DNA of 14,288 nucleotides from Nitrospirota bacterium. GTDB lineage: Bacteria > Nitrospirota > Nitrospiria > Nitrospirales > UBA8639. Below, one piece after another: positions 12,982 through 14,288 of this stretch. The translations under genes were made by a program, and so were the position numbers. The notes beneath the pieces were generated by a model. That model saw only the letters and a list, made by a program, of their open reading frames with translations, was not told the origin of the DNA and ran no database searches. Location: contig JAOUNC010000020.1 of NCBI GenBank assembly GCA_029881175.1, positions 1-14,288 on the forward strand, given 5' to 3'. Every line of letters begins with the position of its first letter. The first letter of the stretch is position 1.

Positions 12982-13673
12982 AATATACGAGGAATCACGG
13001 GACATTTTCCTCCAACACGGCCAACGGCATGACCGACCTGATGACCTCGCTGGTGATGGTCTTCATTCTGCTGTTTATAGCCTTTATCACGCAGACCTCA
13101 TCTGAAGCCCAGACGGAGTTGCAAGCACACAAAGAGGATGTGCAGGCTGCGTTACGTGATCATCTTTCGCGTTTGGGTCTGTCGTTGGATGCCGATCCCC
13201 GAGATCCCCTCACCCTCTTGATTGTCGTCCCGGAAAACTTGCTGACGTTTGAGTTTGGTCGAAGCCGGCTTTCGGCTCAGGCAGATCGGTTTTTAGAAGA
13301 GGCCATGCCGTTCTATGCTGTGGCCGTCTGTGGGCCGTTACGAGGCACGATCGACTCTCTCGCCATTCAAGGCCATACGGATGATCGTGGTGGCGATGCC
13401 TATAATTTACAGTTAAGCCAAGAACGATCTCTGGCAGTCATGGTAAAAGGACTCGAGGTCATTCAAGCACAAACGCCGTCTGCCTACCAATGTTTCCAAG
13501 AAATGACCTCTGCGTCCGGTCGTGGGCGACAAGAGTTGATCTATGGCCCTGATCATCAAGTGGATCGTGAAAAAAGTCGCCGTGTCATCTTTAAAATCCG
13601 CCTCCGTTCAACCGAACAACGGCATGCGGGGTTGCACCATTTTACAATGAGCCTCTCTCGGATCTTCGCTTGA
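12978..13673 (+). CDS. ZorB/MotB-like OmpA-domain stator protein
   Basis: Encodes 231 residues. The start at 12978 overlaps the ZorA-like stop and is preferred over an upstream ATG at 12936 lying inside that gene. A short cytoplasmic N-terminus is followed by one membrane helix (about 18-38) beginning GMTDLMTSL; Asp20 is placed like the proton-carrying Asp of MotB and ZorB. After a linker (about 41-75) comes an OmpA-like peptidoglycan-binding domain with QGHTDDRG (131-138), NLQLSQERSLAV (143-154) and RRVIFKIR (201-208). Such proteins anchor the channel complex to the cell wall. With its partner it makes a complete two-part proton-driven unit, but no zorC, zorD, zorE or other effector gene adjoins it. 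Tol-, Exb- or motility-like roles remain possible. Confidence 0.85.
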   Translation: MKYTRNHGTFSSNTANGMTDLMTSLVMVFILLFIAFITQTSSEAQTELQAHKEDVQAALRDHLSRLGLSLDADPRDPLTLLIVVPENLLTFEFGRSRLSAQADRFLEEAMPFYAVAVCGPLRGTIDSLAIQGHTDDRGGDAYNLQLSQERSLAVMVKGLEVIQAQTPSAYQCFQEMTSASGRGRQELIYGPDHQVDREKSRRVIFKIRLRSTEQRHAGLHHFTMSLSRIFA

Positions 13674-13709
13674 AGCTGCTTTCATGTGCCAACTGCCTGC
13701 GAATTAAAT

Positions 13710-14288
13710 TTAGTTTTCTCCGCCGATCGTTGAAAAGCCTAATCCTGCTAATACTTGGCGTAGCTGACTCATCCTTTTGGCAAGCTTGACTGTGGTTCGG
13801 TGGTATTCTCGTCGTATGGGATAGTTTGTGCGAAGGGCATCAAACAGGGGTGGGCGTTCATGTGGTGGTGAAGCAAGCAAGGCTTGCATTCGATGATAAT
13901 CGGCTTGAATGTCGTAGCATTGAGTGACGACCTCTCGTATGGCCTCTTGTTTGGATGACGGGTTAGCCGGGATTTCGGTTAATGGCACTATCGGCGGGGG
14001 GAGTACTTGCGTTGGATTCCATGAGGGTTCCACGCCAAGATGCTTGCAGAGCGCCGCATAGATCATGAATGTGCCGTTGGCTTTGCCGTCCAGTGAGTGA
14101 CCGGCAATATGGGGAGTGCCCAGAGTGACCGCTTGAAAAAGATTCCAATTGATTGCAGGCTCATGTTCCCAGACATCGATGATCGTGTGGCCGATTTGCT
14201 GATGGGTGATGGCAGCAAGTAAGGCCTGTGTATCCACAACTTCACCACGTGCGGCATTGATAAAGAACGCTGTTGGTTTGAACCATTT
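13710..14288 (-). CDS. pdxB: Erythronate-4-phosphate dehydrogenase, C-terminal part
   Basis: The frame is open from the right edge to TAA at 13710-13712 and gives 192 residues; the N-terminal half lies outside the window. The NAD-domain end reads FINAARGEVVDT, followed by DVWEHEPAIN (with the catalytic Glu) and TPHIAGHSLDGKANGT (with the catalytic His). The HIAG-S-x-GKA-GT wording and the following MIYAALCKHLG distinguish PdxB from SerA and other 2-hydroxyacid dehydrogenases. The remaining about 110 residues form the PdxB dimerisation domain. It oxidises 4-phosphoerythronate in the DXP-dependent pathway to pyridoxal phosphate, the cofactor of the CysK and ThrC enzymes in this window. It converges on the ZorB-like gene with a 36-base gap and no evident terminator. 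Confidence 0.92.
   Translation of the reverse strand, partial: KWFKPTAFFINAARGEVVDTQALLAAITHQQIGHTIIDVWEHEPAINWNLFQAVTLGTPHIAGHSLDGKANGTFMIYAALCKHLGVEPSWNPTQVLPPPIVPLTEIPANPSSKQEAIREVVTQCYDIQADYHRMQALLASPPHERPPLFDALRTNYPIRREYHRTTVKLAKRMSQLRQVLAGLGFSTIGGEN

Noticed and set aside
11758..13673. Complete Zorya defence system
   Set aside because: Only ZorA-like and ZorB-like genes are present; neither flank encodes ZorC, ZorD, ZorE, ZorF or ZorG.

Overview
The window is bacterial chromosome with moderate G+C (about half, judged by eye), dense gene packing and short intergenic gaps. The mix of genes (threonine synthase next to MoaD-, NIL- and ThiF/MoeB-type genes, a periplasmic DUF4197 protein, PdxB-dependent B6 synthesis) resembles a Gram-negative bacterium of the Nitrospira type. 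That assignment is inference from gene content and remembered gene order, not from a search. No rRNA, tRNA, CRISPR array or intact insertion sequence is visible.

Left block (about 341-5932, all on the minus strand, transcribed right to left): a compact sulfur-carrier operon. In transcription order it encodes a ThiS-like carrier, a CysK-type PLP enzyme, a ThiF/MoeB-type carrier-activating enzyme, threonine synthase, a MoaD-like carrier, a NIL-domain protein, a second ThiF/MoeB-type enzyme and an M67 (JAMM) metallopeptidase. A small exported protein of unknown function follows. Stop/start overlaps (ATGA) join thiS-like/cysK and thrC/moaD-like, and most other gaps are under 40 bases. Both carriers end one residue beyond the Gly-Gly needed for thiocarboxylate formation (GG-Arg and GGG-Ala). 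The JAMM peptidase could trim that residue and also release the finished amino acid from the carrier, as in the CysO/CysM/Mec+ and HcyS/HcyF/HcyD pathways.

Middle block (6027-9839): a class III-type sirtuin (minus strand) with a good promoter candidate. A peroxiredoxin-like gene follows, downstream of an old yellow enzyme gene that has lost roughly 130 internal codons and is frameshifted. This unit diverges from a TetR-family regulator across a short gap holding a 7-bp inverted repeat, the likely operator. Then come a DoxX-like membrane protein and the tRNA methyltransferase TrmL, both plus strand.

Right block (10016-14288): an unknown exported protein followed by a clear intrinsic terminator, a DUF4197 exported protein, and a translationally coupled pair resembling ZorA/ZorB (a MotA/TolQ/ExbB-type proton channel and an OmpA-domain stator partner). 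None of the known Zorya effector genes is beside it. The window ends inside pdxB (minus strand, C-terminal part only).

The two parts most worth following up are the sulfur-carrier operon with two masked carriers and two activating enzymes, and the effector-less ZorAB-like pair.
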